9,160 nt of DNA, from positions 1-9,160 of the forward strand of contig CAMWQS010000062.1 in the NCBI GenBank assembly GCA_947176485.1, written 5' to 3'. This stretch comes from an uncultured Clostridia bacterium (GTDB taxonomy: Bacteria > Bacillota > Clostridia > Christensenellales > Borkfalkiaceae). Below, piece by piece: positions 1 through 6,799 of this stretch. The stretch's first letter is position 1. Each line of letters starts with the position of its first letter. Made by a program: the position numbers and the translations under genes. The notes below the pieces were generated by a model. It had not been told where the DNA came from and made no database searches. It worked only from the letters and a program-made list of their open reading frames with translations.

Positions 1-38
1 GTGTGTTGGTGTTACGCTAACATAATTAAGATATACGG

Positions 39-55
39 TTAAGCGGAACGCTTAA
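39..55 (-). other. Stem-loop overlapping the dehydratase stop codon
   Basis: A perfect inverted repeat with 7-bp arms (TTAAGCG and CGCTTAA) and a 3-nt loop overlaps the TAA stop codon of the dehydratase gene at 52-54. No run of T follows on the minus strand, so it is not a standard intrinsic terminator. It may protect the 3' end of the operon mRNA or take part in termination further downstream, outside the window. The remaining bases 1-38 show no gene. Confidence 0.45.
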
Positions 56-1881
56 TTTTGAGGCTTGTAGGTCGTTACGAGCTTCGAAACCAAATTCTTC
101 ATATCGGGAGTTTCGTCGTAAGCCGCCTTTTTGAGCTTGTCTAAGGTTGACCACAAGTTTTCTTCGTCAAGGGCGATGGGGTTCGCTATGCTGATTAAAC
201 CGTTGGGGGTCTTCTGCATACCTTCCTCGTCCATCAACCTTTCTTCATACAGCTTTTCACCGGGACGTAAGCCCGTGCATTCTATCTTTATATCGACGTC
301 GGGTTCAAGCCCCGAAAGCTTGATAAGGTTGTAAGCTAAGTCGTAAATCTTTACGGGCTCGCCCATATCGAGGACGAAGATTTGCCCGCCTTGCGCATAA
401 GCGCCCGCCTGCAATACGAGGGAAACCGCCTCGGGTATCGTCATAAAGTATCTGATTATGTCCTTATGGGTAACGGTAACGGGACCTCCCTCCGCTATTT
501 GCCTTTCAAACAAGGGAATAACCGAACCGTTGGAGCCGAGGACGTTACCGAAGCGTACGGCAACGAACTTGGTCTGTTTGCTGTGCTTGCCTATCGTTTG
601 AATTATCATTTCACAGATACGCTTGGTTGCGCCCATTATGTTGGTGGGGTTAACTGCCTTATCCGTTGAAATCTGCACGAACACCTTAGCGCCGAATTTA
701 TCTGCGCAACGTGCCATATTCAAGGTGCCGAATACGTTGTTTTTAACCGCTTCGTTAGGGCTTGTTTCCATTAACGGCACGTGCTTGTGTGCAGCGGCGT
801 TGAAAACTATTTCGGGCGAGTACTTTTTGAATACGTCCTCCAACTTGCCGATATCCCTTATGCTTGCAATTAAAACGAGCAAGTTAAGTTCGGGGTGGCG
901 GCGCTTGAGCTCTTGCTCAATGTCGTACGCGTTGTTTTCGTAAATATCGAGAATTATTAGCTGTTTGGGTGAATGGGTTGCGATTTGGCGGCAAAGCTCG
1001 CTGCCTATGGAGCCGCCGCCGCCCGTAACGAGAACGGTGCGGTTTTCGATATAGCCCATAATTTCGTCAAGGTTGACTTTTATCTGGTCCCTACCCAAAA
1101 GGTCGGAAATCTGCACTTCCCTAAGCGCCGTTACGCTTGCGTCGCCGCTGACTATCTGGTAGATACCTGGAAGGGTTTTAACCTTGCACTTAGTCTTTTC
1201 GCATATGGTGTAGATACGCTTTATTTCCGCTTTGGGCACCGAGGGCATTGCGATGATAATTTCGTCAATGGAATACTTTTCGGCAAGCTCGGGAATTTTT
1301 TCGGTATTGCCGACGATTTTTACGTTGTAAATGTTTTTGCCGATTTTGTTGGGGTCATCGTCAACTACGCAGACAGGATGATAAGTTATTTTATCTGTAG
1401 TAAGAATTTCCCTTATAAGCATCGTGCCGGCGTTACCGCCGCCCACTATCATAGCCCTTACTTTGCTTTTGTTCTTGCTTGAAAAGGAATACCTTACCGC
1501 AACGTAGATGCGTTTTGAAAACCTTATGAGAAGAACCAGAACGGCTAAAAACGTGGCGTAAGCGCCGCAAACGCGCAAGTTGACTATATCGAAAATAAAC
1601 GAAAAACCGATATTTGCCGCAAGAATACACAGCGTCGCGCCTACCGTTTTTAAGGTGTCTACGATACCTACGGAAGTAAACACTATAAAATACAGCCTGA
1701 ACAACGCAAAAAACAAGTATCCTACGGCGAGATTTAAAAGATACCAATATAAAAGCTCAAGGCAGAAGTCAACCATGCCGTTTGCCGTCAAGAGCGACAA
1801 AAGGACTGCCACCGTTATGGCGGCGAAATCACACGCGGCGAGTATGGCTACTTCTTTAAATTTCATATATCTGTTTTTCAT
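52..1881 (-). CDS. Membrane-bound UDP-GlcNAc 4,6-dehydratase, CapD/WbpM/PglF type
   Basis: A 609-residue polysaccharide-biosynthesis dehydratase of the long membrane-anchored class. Residues about 10-125 hold four hydrophobic segments. A first Rossmann-like domain follows (VGGGNAG, residues 146-152), then the catalytic extended-SDR domain with the NAD-binding motif TGGGGSIGSE (286-295), STDKA (405-409) and the MxxxK pair Met416/Lys420. Met in place of the usual SDR tyrosine is typical of this dehydratase group. The family converts UDP-GlcNAc to a 4-keto-6-deoxy sugar, sometimes with C5 inversion, at the inner face of the membrane for capsule, glycan or protein glycosylation. The first ATG was chosen because a weak GGA-rich site precedes it, and a second ATG five codons later has none. 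It starts 32 nt after glmS, so it is probably last in the glm operon and consumes that pathway's product. The exact product stereochemistry cannot be told. Confidence 0.93.
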   Translation of the reverse strand: MKNRYMKFKEVAILAACDFAAITVAVLLSLLTANGMVDFCLELLYWYLLNLAVGYLFFALFRLYFIVFTSVGIVDTLKTVGATLCILAANIGFSFIFDIVNLRVCGAYATFLAVLVLLIRFSKRIYVAVRYSFSSKNKSKVRAMIVGGGNAGTMLIREILTTDKITYHPVCVVDDDPNKIGKNIYNVKIVGNTEKIPELAEKYSIDEIIIAMPSVPKAEIKRIYTICEKTKCKVKTLPGIYQIVSGDASVTALREVQISDLLGRDQIKVNLDEIMGYIENRTVLVTGGGGSIGSELCRQIATHSPKQLIILDIYENNAYDIEQELKRRHPELNLLVLIASIRDIGKLEDVFKKYSPEIVFNAAAHKHVPLMETSPNEAVKNNVFGTLNMARCADKFGAKVFVQISTDKAVNPTNIMGATKRICEMIIQTIGKHSKQTKFVAVRFGNVLGSNGSVIPLFERQIAEGGPVTVTHKDIIRYFMTIPEAVSLVLQAGAYAQGGQIFVLDMGEPVKIYDLAYNLIKLSGLEPDVDIKIECTGLRPGEKLYEERLMDEEGMQKTPNGLISIANPIALDEENLWSTLDKLKKAAYDETPDMKNLVSKLVTTYKPQN

Positions 1882-1913
1882 TTATCTTTTTCCAGTTAGG
1901 TGAGTTTATTTGA

Positions 1914-3746
1914 TTATTCTACTGTAACGCTCTTTGCAAGATTCCTCGGCTTGTCCACGTCGTTACCCCTTAAAACGCTGAGGTAATAAGCAAAGAACTG
2001 CAACGGAATCACCGCAAGGCTGGGAGCAAAATGCTCGTCAACGTCGGGGATACGGAAAACGAAATCAAGACCCGTTGCGGGTAATTTTACGCTTTCGGAA
2101 GCAATGCCCGCAATTATGGCCCCGCGGGTTGAAGTTTCAAATAAGTTACTTAAAGTTTTTTCGGCAAGGTCCTTCTGGGTGAGAATACCCAAAACGAGCG
2201 TTCCGTCCTCGATAAGACTTATCGTGCCGTGTTTGAGTTCACCCGCAGCGTACGCTTCCGAGTGGATATAGCTTATTTCTTTGAGCTTCAAACTCCCCTC
2301 TATGCTTACAGCATAGTCTGCGCCTCTGCCGATGAAGAAAACGTCCTTTTTATCCATGGTTTTTGCCGCAAACTTTTGAATTTGTTCTTTGCTGTTTAAA
2401 AGCACTTCTATTTTATCGGGAAGCGCGAAAAGCTGTTTAAGAAGCTCCGCATAGCAGTTTTTATCGATTTTACCGCGAAGATACGCAAGTTTTATTGCAA
2501 ACGCGTACCCTGCAACGAGCTGTGCGCTGTACGCCTTAGTAGTGGCAACCGAAATTTCAGGGCCCGCCTTTGTATAGAAAACGTAGTCCGCTTCACGCGC
2601 AATGGACGAGCCAACCACGTTAACTATCGCCAAAGTTTTAAGTCCGTTTTCCTTTGCCGCTTTAACTGCCGCAAGAGTATCCGCCGTTTCACCGCTTTGG
2701 CTTATGGCAATAACGAGCTCACCGTTAAGAACGGGGTTACGGTAGCGGAATTCGGAGGCGATTTCCACCCTAACGGGTACGCGAGCCAAATCTTCCGTAA
2801 CGTACTGCATAACCACGCCAACGTGGTAAGCAGAGCCGCAACCGACTATCGTGATACCGTTTATTTTGGTGAAATCTTCGTCCGACAAACCGACTTCGGA
2901 AAAGTCGAGCTCGCCGTTATGGCAAACGCAATTTAAAGTATCTTTTACGACTTTGGGCTGTTCGTGAATTTCTTTGAGCATAAAATGCTCGTATCCGCCC
3001 TTTTCGGCCGCCTCCGCGTCCCAAGTGATTTCAACTATTTCTTTTGAAACTTCCTCCCTATCGAGGTTGAAGAAGGTTACGCCGCCCTTTTCAAGCCGTG
3101 CGATTTGAAGATTATCAACGTAGTAAACGCTTTTGGTATACTTCAAAATTGCGGGGACGTCAGAAGCGATAAACGAGTCACCGCCCGCTACGCCCACTAT
3201 CATAGGGCTGTCTTTACGGATAGCGAAAATAGTATCAGGGCAGTCCTTGAACATTACCGCCAAGGCGTAAGAACCCCTTACGTGAAGTGCAAACTCCGAT
3301 ATTGCACGAAGCGGTTCACCGTACTTTTTGTAGTAATAGTCAACGAGCTTCGTAGCAACTTCCGTATCCGTTTGGGAATAGAATTCATATCCCCTTCTTA
3401 CGAGCTTTTCCTTAAGCTCGGCATAATTTTCAATTATGCCGTTATGAACTGCTGCGATAGTCTTTTCGTCGTTACAATGAGGGTGAGCGTTGTTTTCGCT
3501 CGGTTCGCCGTGGGTTGCCCAACGGGTATGCCCGATGCCGCAAGTACCTTTAATCTTCTTGCCGCCGTCCGTCATTTCGACCAATACGTCTAATTTGCCC
3601 TTTGCTTTTGCAATATCTATATTACCTGCGGGGGTTATAAGAGCGATGCCCGCAGAATCGTAGCCTCTGTATTCTAATTTTTTAAGCCCGTCCAAAAGAA
3701 TTGGCGCCGCTTGTTTTTTACCTATATATCCGACGATGCCGCACAT
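1914..3746 (-). CDS. glmS: Glutamine--fructose-6-phosphate aminotransferase (isomerizing)
   Basis: GlmS makes glucosamine-6-phosphate from fructose-6-phosphate and glutamine, the entry step to UDP-GlcNAc, in the cytosol. The 610-residue protein begins MCGIVGYIG, so Cys2 becomes the N-terminal nucleophile after Met removal. This fixes the start at 3746, although the frame stays open 32 codons further into glmM. The Ntn glutaminase domain shows GHTRWATHG (72-80), NGIIEN (102-107) and QTDTE (125-129). Two SIS sugar-isomerase domains follow, and the end KSVTVE is the usual GlmS C-terminus. Length matches the family (about 600-610). The start codon lies 10 nt after the glmM stop, and the Shine-Dalgarno overlaps that stop, so translation is probably coupled. 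The tight junction leaves no room for the glmS ribozyme found ahead of this gene in many Firmicutes, so another control must apply. Confidence 0.98.
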   Translation of the reverse strand: MCGIVGYIGKKQAAPILLDGLKKLEYRGYDSAGIALITPAGNIDIAKAKGKLDVLVEMTDGGKKIKGTCGIGHTRWATHGEPSENNAHPHCNDEKTIAAVHNGIIENYAELKEKLVRRGYEFYSQTDTEVATKLVDYYYKKYGEPLRAISEFALHVRGSYALAVMFKDCPDTIFAIRKDSPMIVGVAGGDSFIASDVPAILKYTKSVYYVDNLQIARLEKGGVTFFNLDREEVSKEIVEITWDAEAAEKGGYEHFMLKEIHEQPKVVKDTLNCVCHNGELDFSEVGLSDEDFTKINGITIVGCGSAYHVGVVMQYVTEDLARVPVRVEIASEFRYRNPVLNGELVIAISQSGETADTLAAVKAAKENGLKTLAIVNVVGSSIAREADYVFYTKAGPEISVATTKAYSAQLVAGYAFAIKLAYLRGKIDKNCYAELLKQLFALPDKIEVLLNSKEQIQKFAAKTMDKKDVFFIGRGADYAVSIEGSLKLKEISYIHSEAYAAGELKHGTISLIEDGTLVLGILTQKDLAEKTLSNLFETSTRGAIIAGIASESVKLPATGLDFVFRIPDVDEHFAPSLAVIPLQFFAYYLSVLRGNDVDKPRNLAKSVTVE

Positions 3747-3750
3747 TTTA

Positions 3751-3758
3751 CTTTCCTC
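3751..3758 (-). promoter_or_regulatory. glmS ribosome-binding site overlapping the glmM stop
   Basis: The minus strand reads GAGGAAAG, with GAGG 8 nt before the ATG at 3746. It shares bases with the TGA stop of glmM (3757-3759). The site supports the MCGIVG start over the longer upstream reading and suggests translational coupling of glmS to glmM. Confidence 0.75.
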
Positions 3759-5145
3759 AATCTTGACAGTAGCCCTTTGAACGGAGCACCGAAACGATTT
3801 CTTCTGCGTAAGTCTTGCAAATATCCTTGCTTTCAGCCTCAACCATTACCCTAATTAAGGGTTCCGTGCCCGAAGGTCTTACTAAAATTCTGCCGCTTGA
3901 TTTAAGCTTCTTTTCAACCTTTTTGACCGCCGAAGCCACGTCCTTGTCATTTTGCGCCTTTTCCTTGTCGGAAACACGGACGTTTACGAGCACTTGCGGG
4001 TAAACCTTTACCGGCTCGGCAAGCTTGGAAAGGGGCTGCTTTTTAGCCATAATGACTTCCATAATTTTAAGGCTTGTAAGGATACCGTCGCCCGTGGTTG
4101 CGTATTTGGAAAAGATGATATGCCCCGACTGCTCGCCGCCTAATCTGTTGCCGTGTGCGGACATATGCTCGTAGACGTATTTGTCGCCCACTGCCGTTTT
4201 AACGTATTTTATTCCCGCTGCATCAAGGACCTTGAAAAGACCGAAGTTGGACATAACCGTAGTAACGATAGTGTTACCGACGAGCTTGCCGCGCTCCTTC
4301 ATATACAGCCCGTAGACGTAAAGAATGTGGTCGCCGGTAACCACGTTACCGTTTTCGTCAACGCAAAGGCACCTGTCGGCGTCCCCGTCGTATGCAAAGC
4401 CGACGTCCAACTTCTTTTCTTTAACGAGTTTTTGTAAGCCTTCGATATGGGTTGAACCGGCGTTTTCGTTTATGTTGAAGCCGTCCGGCTCAGCGTTAAT
4501 CGTGTAAACCGTTGCTCCGAGAGCTTCGAAAACGGACTTTGCGATATTCCACGCACAGCCGTTTGCACAGTCAAGACCAACCTTCATTCCACGGAAAGAA
4601 TACATACCGAGGGATATAAGATAACCGATATAGCGGTTTCTGCCCGCCGCGTAGTCGACCGTTTTGCCGATATGCTCTTTAGTGCCGTATGGAAGCTCCG
4701 TCCACTTTTCGCCGAAAACTTCAAGCTTGCCGTCAAGGAAATCTTCGATAAGCGAAATGGTGCCATCGTCCATCTTTTCGCCGTGTGAGTTCAAAAGCTT
4801 GATGCCGTTGTCGTAATAGGGGTTGTGACTTGCGGAAATCATTATTCCGCAATCAAACTCGTCCACCCTTGCGATATACGCAACCGACGGCGTAGTGGAA
4901 ACGTGGAGCATATACGCGTCCGCACCCGACGCGGTGAGACCCGCAATGAGGGTGTATTCGAACATATAGCTCGACCTTCTCGTATCCTTGCCGATAACGA
5001 TTTTAGGCGCAGTGCCGTCGCCGTTTCTTCTTTTAAGCTCCCCGTAATACCAGCCGAGGAATCTGCCTACTTTATATGCATGGTCGGCGGTCAGCGTAAC
5101 GTTTGCTTCGCCGCGAAAACCGTCCGTACCGAAATATTTACCCAT
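3757..5145 (-). CDS. glmM: Phosphoglucosamine mutase
   Basis: GlmM converts glucosamine-6-phosphate to glucosamine-1-phosphate in the cytosol, the second step of UDP-GlcNAc synthesis. The 462-residue protein has the alpha-D-phosphohexomutase domains in order: N-terminal GTDGFRG, the active-site phosphoserine loop ISASHNP (103-109, Ser106), the Mg-binding loop DGDADR (253-258), the sugar-binding GGEQSGH (336-342) and the C-terminal phosphate-binding RPSGTEP (423-429). Length is slightly above the usual 445-450. The ATG at 5145 is preceded by AAGGAGT, a good Shine-Dalgarno. The gene sits between the acetyltransferase gene (36-nt gap) and glmS (10-nt gap), which supports glucosamine rather than mannose or glucose as substrate. 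Confidence 0.97.
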   Translation of the reverse strand: MGKYFGTDGFRGEANVTLTADHAYKVGRFLGWYYGELKRRNGDGTAPKIVIGKDTRRSSYMFEYTLIAGLTASGADAYMLHVSTTPSVAYIARVDEFDCGIMISASHNPYYDNGIKLLNSHGEKMDDGTISLIEDFLDGKLEVFGEKWTELPYGTKEHIGKTVDYAAGRNRYIGYLISLGMYSFRGMKVGLDCANGCAWNIAKSVFEALGATVYTINAEPDGFNINENAGSTHIEGLQKLVKEKKLDVGFAYDGDADRCLCVDENGNVVTGDHILYVYGLYMKERGKLVGNTIVTTVMSNFGLFKVLDAAGIKYVKTAVGDKYVYEHMSAHGNRLGGEQSGHIIFSKYATTGDGILTSLKIMEVIMAKKQPLSKLAEPVKVYPQVLVNVRVSDKEKAQNDKDVASAVKKVEKKLKSSGRILVRPSGTEPLIRVMVEAESKDICKTYAEEIVSVLRSKGYCQD

Positions 5146-5181
5146 AGTACTCCTTGAAGTGCTCTTTCTTCCGTATTCTCT

Positions 5182-5838
5182 CTAAATTTTCTTGACCACT
5201 TTCCCGCCCGTCTTTAAAATGCTGTTTTCGGGAATTACTCCGCGAACGCAAGACAAGGGGTAAATGGTAACGTTTCTACCCGTTACGGTGCCGGGGTTTA
5301 AAACGCTGTTACAGCCCACTTCCGTATAGTCGCCCAAAAGTGCGCCGAGCTTCTTTAAGCCGGTTTTTATTTCATTCCCGTCACCTTTAACGGTTACGGG
5401 TGTTTTGTCTGATTTTACGTTTGAGGTTATCGAGCCCGCGCCCATATGGGCTTTATAGCCCAAAATGCTGTCGCCGACGTAATTATAGTGCGGAACTTGC
5501 ACCCCGTCGAACAGAATTACGTTTTTAAGCTCGGTTGAATTGCCTACCACGCAGCCGCACCCAATAAGTGCACTGCCGCGGATAAAGGCGCAGTGCCTTA
5601 CCTCGGAATTTTCACCGACGATGCAAGGCGCGCCTAAATATGCAGTAGGGGCGATTTTTGCGCTTTTGTGAACCCAAACACCTTCGGAAACTTCTTCGTA
5701 AGCGTTGCCGTCAAGACTTTTGCCTAAACGGATTATGAAATCCTTAAGTCCGCTTAAAGCCTCCCACGGGTGGGTAAACGCTTTAAGGTACTCCGCCGCT
5801 TGCGTATGATTAAGGTCGAACAAATCGCTTGTTTTCAA
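5182..5838 (-). CDS. GlmU C-domain-like left-handed beta-helix acetyltransferase (stand-alone)
   Basis: The 218-residue protein is built mainly of hexapeptide repeats (left-handed beta-helix), for example KIAPTAYLGAPCIVGENSEV from residue 61. It carries a GlmU-like signature, HYNYVGDSILG (His117) then GAGSITSN (133-140). In GlmU the matching histidine is the catalytic base that acetylates glucosamine-1-phosphate from acetyl-CoA. The N-terminal uridyltransferase domain of bifunctional GlmU (about 230 residues) is absent; residues 1-50 are a short non-repeat lead. Such proteins in Clostridia are often labelled UDP-GlcNAc pyrophosphorylase, but no nucleotidyltransferase motif is visible. Being first in an operon with glmM and glmS, it probably makes GlcNAc-1-phosphate. 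The start is TTG, with GGAG 7 nt upstream; the next in-frame Met is residue 132, inside the helix. Fold is secure; substrate is inferred. Confidence 0.85.
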   Translation of the reverse strand: MKTSDLFDLNHTQAAEYLKAFTHPWEALSGLKDFIIRLGKSLDGNAYEEVSEGVWVHKSAKIAPTAYLGAPCIVGENSEVRHCAFIRGSALIGCGCVVGNSTELKNVILFDGVQVPHYNYVGDSILGYKAHMGAGSITSNVKSDKTPVTVKGDGNEIKTGLKKLGALLGDYTEVGCNSVLNPGTVTGRNVTIYPLSCVRGVIPENSILKTGGKVVKKI

Positions 5839-5845
5839 TTACTTG

Positions 5846-5849
5846 CTCC
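5846..5849 (-). promoter_or_regulatory. Ribosome-binding site that decides the TTG start
   Basis: The minus strand reads GGAG, followed by 7 nt and then TTG at 5838. No ATG or GTG near it gives the same frame, so the first gene of the glm operon most likely starts with TTG, a weak codon that could lower its level against the ATG-started genes behind it. Confidence 0.65.
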
Positions 5850-5869
5850 GCTTAAAAATTTTGGTTGGC

Positions 5870-5893
5870 TAATAGATAAATATTTATCTATTA
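5870..5893. promoter_or_regulatory. Perfect 24-bp palindrome, candidate operator or leader hairpin of the glm operon
   Basis: Half-site TAATAGATAAAT (5870-5881) is followed directly by its exact reverse complement (5882-5893). It overlaps the TATAAT at 5890-5895 and lies in the leader of transcripts from the upstream promoter. Position and perfect symmetry fit a dimeric repressor site. As RNA it could also form an AU-only-rich hairpin. No regulator gene is in the window, so the factor is unknown. Confidence 0.6.
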
Positions 5894-5912
5894 TAGTATG
5901 CACTGTGTGCTG
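5890..5912 (-). promoter_or_regulatory. Possible second promoter of the glm operon
   Basis: The minus strand has a consensus -10 TATAAT at 5895-5890. The only -35 candidate is a poor TTTATC match with a 16-nt spacer (5917-5912). The -10 overlaps the palindrome. It would start RNA near 5883, about 45 nt before the TTG codon. Weaker than the promoter upstream. Confidence 0.35.
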
Positions 5913-5918
5913 ATAAAT

Positions 5919-5947
5919 ATTTTAACTCTAATCCGCGGCAAAGTCAA
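5919..5947 (-). promoter_or_regulatory. Sigma-A-type promoter of the glm operon
   Basis: The minus strand reads TTGACT (-35, 5947-5942), a 17-nt spacer and TAAAAT (-10, 5924-5919). Start of transcription is expected near 5912, giving a leader of about 73 nt before the TTG start. It lies after the terminator at 6001-6038 and before the first gene, so the four-gene operon is probably transcribed from here. Confidence 0.7.
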
Positions 5948-6000
5948 GGAATACAGAGATAAATACTTGTATTTAGCCGCAATTTAAGTGCAATTTCGAC

Positions 6001-6038
6001 AAAAAACGCACAGCGTCATTTGAAACGGCGTGCGTTTT
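6001..6038 (-). terminator. Intrinsic terminator between spoVAD fragment and glm operon
   Basis: On the minus strand a 9-bp perfect outer stem (AAAACGCAC with GTGCGTTTT) encloses a shorter imperfect inner stem, and a run of six T ends it at 6001-6006. It ends transcription coming from spoVAC/spoVAD and insulates the glm promoter. Confidence 0.8.
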
Positions 6039-6102
6039 GATGCGGCAGCTATAAAAATCCCGTCCTCCCGTTTTGTTTTTTGCGTTAAAGTGTTTTAGCC
6101 GC

Positions 6103-6741
6103 CTATGGTCCTATTATAGCAACGGCGGGCGCCATTGCCGCCCCCATATTGTTTACGTCGGTTACACCGAAGTCGCAGACCTTGCCCATAGTTCCGCTGA
6201 CGATTTTAACGCCTTTCTTCTCTGAAGAAATAACGCAACCGCCGGCGCCCGTTACCGTCCACTGTGCTTGCGGGGGACGCGTACAGCCCAGCTCAAGAGG
6301 ATAGCGGTACTGTCTTTCCGCCGAAGCAAAATGACTGCCCGTTGCCGCAACCACGCGATTCACGCAACCGGCGTTAACGAGCATAGCACCCAAAAGCAAG
6401 CTTTCGCTCATCGTTGAACAGGCCGAGTACAGACCTAAAAATGGGAAGTTAAAGTCCCTTGCCGCAAAGCTTGCGGATATAATCTGGTTCAGCAAATCAC
6501 CCGAAAAAAGAACGTCGATATCCTTTTCTGAATAGCCGCCCTTTTGAATAGCAAGCGAAATTGCGGTTGAAAGCATTTTGCACTCTGCCTTTTCGAAAGT
6601 GCTTTCTTCATACATATCGTCGTCCAAGGTTATATCGGCAAATTTGCCTAAAACGCCTTCCTTTTCCTTTGAGCCGCACACGGCGGCAAAGGAAGTGATG
6701 CAAGGAGAATTTTTAAAAAAAACGGTGTTACCTTTCTTCAT
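6103..6741 (-). pseudogene. spoVAD: Stage V sporulation protein AD, C-terminally truncated
   Basis: SpoVAD is a thiolase-fold protein that binds dipicolinic acid during its uptake into the forespore and release in germination. This copy has 212 residues against about 335-340 normally. The N-terminal part is well conserved: GDLLNQIISASFAARDF (81-97), GLYSACSTMSES (103-114, with the thiolase-position Cys108), AERQYRYPLE (141-150), PPQAQWTVTGAG (156-167) and NNMGAAMAPA (197-206). Right after AMAPA, where the family continues with the rest of the fold, the frame reads VAIIGP and stops. None of the three frames of the next 264 bases resumes the family sequence, so the loss is a deletion or rearrangement, not a simple frameshift. 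The ATG lacks a strong Shine-Dalgarno (only GTGG nearby). It is probably non-functional in the known role; a shortened working protein cannot be excluded. Confidence 0.85.
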
Positions 6742-6759
6742 ATTTTACCACAAAAATTT

Positions 6760-6793
6760 TTTTAAAAATGCCGTTAGTTGCGGCATATATGGG
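6760..6793 (-). repeat. 34-bp direct repeat, copy A (after spoVAC)
   Basis: This stretch matches 8210-8243 at 27 of 34 positions in the same orientation. It includes an identical 12-mer, GGCATATATGGG on the plus strand, plus shared AAAAAT and CGTTA blocks. It begins 6 bases past the spoVAC stop codon and contains the hairpin at 6764-6786. Confidence 0.6.
6764..6786 (-). terminator. Weak terminator-like hairpin between spoVAC and spoVAD
   Basis: On the minus strand ATGCCG pairs with CGGCAT (6 bp, 7-nt loop), and the T-run TTTTT (6768-6764) sits at its base. The stem is short, so it may only reduce read-through into the spoVAD fragment. Confidence 0.45.
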
Positions 6794-6799
6794 GGTCTA

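Noticed and set aside
973..1482. Plus-strand open frame of 169 codons opposite the dehydratase
   Set aside because: It lies wholly within the well-supported dehydratase gene, has no family features, and is explained by the codon bias of the real gene.
3747..3842. GlmS with a 32-residue N-terminal extension starting inside glmM
   Set aside because: The glutaminase needs Cys directly after the initiator Met; MCGIVG at 3746 gives this and has a good ribosome-binding site. The upstream reading is only an open frame over glmM.
5839..6120. Frameshift explanation for the short spoVAD
   Set aside because: None of the three minus-strand frames after 6120 continues with SpoVAD-like sequence, and the 264 bases are too few for the missing part of about 380 bases.
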